Positions 6,271-7,038 of a stretch of DNA of 7,038 nt are shown here, in pieces. The notes beneath the pieces are model-generated. The model searched no databases, was not told the origin of the DNA, and saw nothing but the letters and a program-made list of their open reading frames with translations. Numbering within the stretch: the first letter of the stretch is position 1; every line of letters starts with the position of its first letter. The stretch is from positions 1 to 7,038 of the forward strand of contig JAQCKL010000238.1 of assembly GCA_027592485.1 (NCBI GenBank), given 5' to 3'. This DNA is from Cyanobacteriota bacterium (lineage in GTDB: Bacteria > Cyanobacteriota > Cyanobacteriia > Phormidesmidales > Phormidesmidaceae). The position numbers and the translations under genes are program-made.

Positions 6271-6932
6271 CGCAACTCCACGGCAGAGGTAACGACAACC
6301 CGACCACAGTGCTCATTGGCGGGCACCGCTTCCATGATTTTTTGTGGGTTGGGCAGGTTCAAGCTCCCCATGAAGGCGACGAAGTCGGCGCGGGTGCGCC
6401 CTAGGAAGCGGGGGTTAAAGCGCCTCTCCTCACCAATCGTGGAGACGGTCTGGCCCCGATAGTCGTGGCCGGGACAGACCCAGGTTTCTTCAGGCAGGGT
6501 AAACAGCCGTTGGGTGACATGGTCATAGAGGGTGGCCGCATCGCCACCTTGGAAGTCGGTGCGGCCACAGCCCCGAATCAATAGGGCATCCCCCGTGAGT
6601 AAGTGGGTGTCATTCACCAAATAGGCCATATGGCTATCGGTGTGGCCATGGGTCTCAATGGCACGGATGGGAATTGCCCCAACCCGCAACACCTGGTCGG
6701 GCTCAATATACTGATCGGCGCAAGGGGCCGTGGCATTCGCGGGGACGATGCCCTGGCATGCCGTTAGGTCACGCAACTTGCCGGTGCCGGTAATGTGGTC
6801 GGCGTGGATGTGGGTTTCGAGGCAGTAGCGCAGGGTTAACCCCAGTTCATTCAGGAGTTGGTAGTCCCGCTCCACCTGCTCAAGCACGGGGTCTACTAAG
6901 GCTGCCTCGTGGGTGGTCGGGTCGGCAATCAA
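6267..6932 (-). CDS. ETHE1-type persulfide dioxygenase (metallo-beta-lactamase fold)
   Basis: Oxidises glutathione persulfide with O2 to sulfite and glutathione in the cytoplasm, using one Fe(II). Numbered from the TTG at 6930-6932, the metal site is seen as T-H-I-H-A-D-H (H41, H43, D45, H46), H97 in H-G-H-T-D-S-H, D115 in T-G-D-A and H156 in P-G-H-D-Y. The ETHE1 hallmark R-G-C-G-R-T-D-F-Q is at 120-128. Homologous sequence extends past this TTG: CRQLFDPETSTYTY is read in frame from 6974 to 6933, matching the usual N-terminus MLFRQLFD-, but no ATG, GTG or TTG precedes it before the in-frame TAG at 6990-6992. Only ATT (6984-6986) or CTG (6963-6965) could start there. The extended protein, about 235 residues, has normal length; a start at 6932 would drop the first strand. 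The gene is coupled to the TauE/SafE gene by an ATGA overlap. Confidence 0.88.
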   Translation of the reverse strand: MIADPTTHEAALVDPVLEQVERDYQLLNELGLTLRYCLETHIHADHITGTGKLRDLTACQGIVPANATAPCADQYIEPDQVLRVGAIPIRAIETHGHTDSHMAYLVNDTHLLTGDALLIRGCGRTDFQGGDAATLYDHVTQRLFTLPEETWVCPGHDYRGQTVSTIGEERRFNPRFLGRTRADFVAFMGSLNLPNPQKIMEAVPANEHCGRVVVTSAVELR

Positions 6933-6989
6933 ATAGGTGTAGGTACTGGTTTCGGGGTCAAACAGTTGGCGACACGACTTGGCAATCTT

Positions 6990-7037
6990 CTAGGAGAGAA
7001 AAATCAAGAGAATTGTCAAACCCACCAGTCCAGCGAG
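6990..7037 (-). CDS. C-terminal tail of a membrane protein (partial)
   Basis: Entering from the right edge, the frame reads LAGLVGLTILLIFLS and then TAG at 6990-6992. The strongly hydrophobic 15 residues look like the last membrane helix of a protein encoded beyond the window, on the same strand as and immediately before the persulfide dioxygenase gene. It is in the same frame as the dioxygenase, separated only by the TAG. Family cannot be judged from so little; a second sulfur-related membrane protein would fit the cluster. Confidence 0.35.
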   Translation of the reverse strand, partial: LAGLVGLTILLIFLS

Positions 7038-7038
7038 A

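Noticed and set aside
6082..6462. Plus-strand open frame opposite the permease/dioxygenase junction
   Set aside because: It spans two clearly coding minus-strand genes with an ATGA overlap and has an Arg/His-rich composition without a domain.

Overview
This GC-rich window most likely comes from a cyanobacterium. The octamer GCGATCGC (HIP1) occurs nine times exactly (starts 602, 1355, 2618, 3150, 3547, 3706, 4781, 5366, 6134), where chance predicts about 0.1 in 7 kb. The gene types also fit: a cyclic-nucleotide-domain/HlyB-like exporter next to a parvulin, and a persulfide dioxygenase close to cyanobacterial forms. Genus cannot be set from the sequence alone.

Left part (1-2797, minus strand): a parvulin-like peptidyl-prolyl isomerase gene (2072-2797) is followed after 22 bases by the 5' part of a type I secretion ABC transporter gene (61-2049). 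The transporter is cut inside its membrane domain at position 60/61 by what looks like the end of an IS5-type insertion sequence. Bases 1-60 hold the tail of a transposase frame on the plus strand (IMVRRLA-stop) and a terminal-repeat-like edge next to TTA. The rest of the element, and presumably the rest of the transporter, lie left of the window.

Middle (2798-4356): a 430-base divergent non-coding stretch precedes a plus-strand gene for a membrane-anchored OmpA/MotB-like protein (3228-4239). Its two halves, an anchor plus coiled coil and an OmpA domain, lie in different frames and are joined only by a +1 shift near 3900. A short intergenic stretch follows.

Right part (4357-7038, minus strand): a sulfur-stress cluster reads leftward. 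It holds the tail of a membrane protein, an ETHE1-type persulfide dioxygenase, a TauE/SafE permease (ATGA overlap with the dioxygenase), a Nudix-fold protein with a degenerate Nudix box, and an ArsR-family repressor with its own candidate promoter. The layout resembles the bigR/sqrR type of persulfide-responsive operon: the dioxygenase would turn glutathione persulfide into sulfite, the permease would export sulfite or a related anion, and the repressor would sense persulfide through cysteines. The Nudix member is unexpected. The dioxygenase lacks an ordinary start codon at the place where its homologous sequence begins.

Three lesions in 7 kb (IS-cut transporter, frameshifted OmpA gene, missing dioxygenase start) point either to local gene decay or, for the last two, to sequence errors. 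No tRNA, rRNA or CRISPR array was seen.
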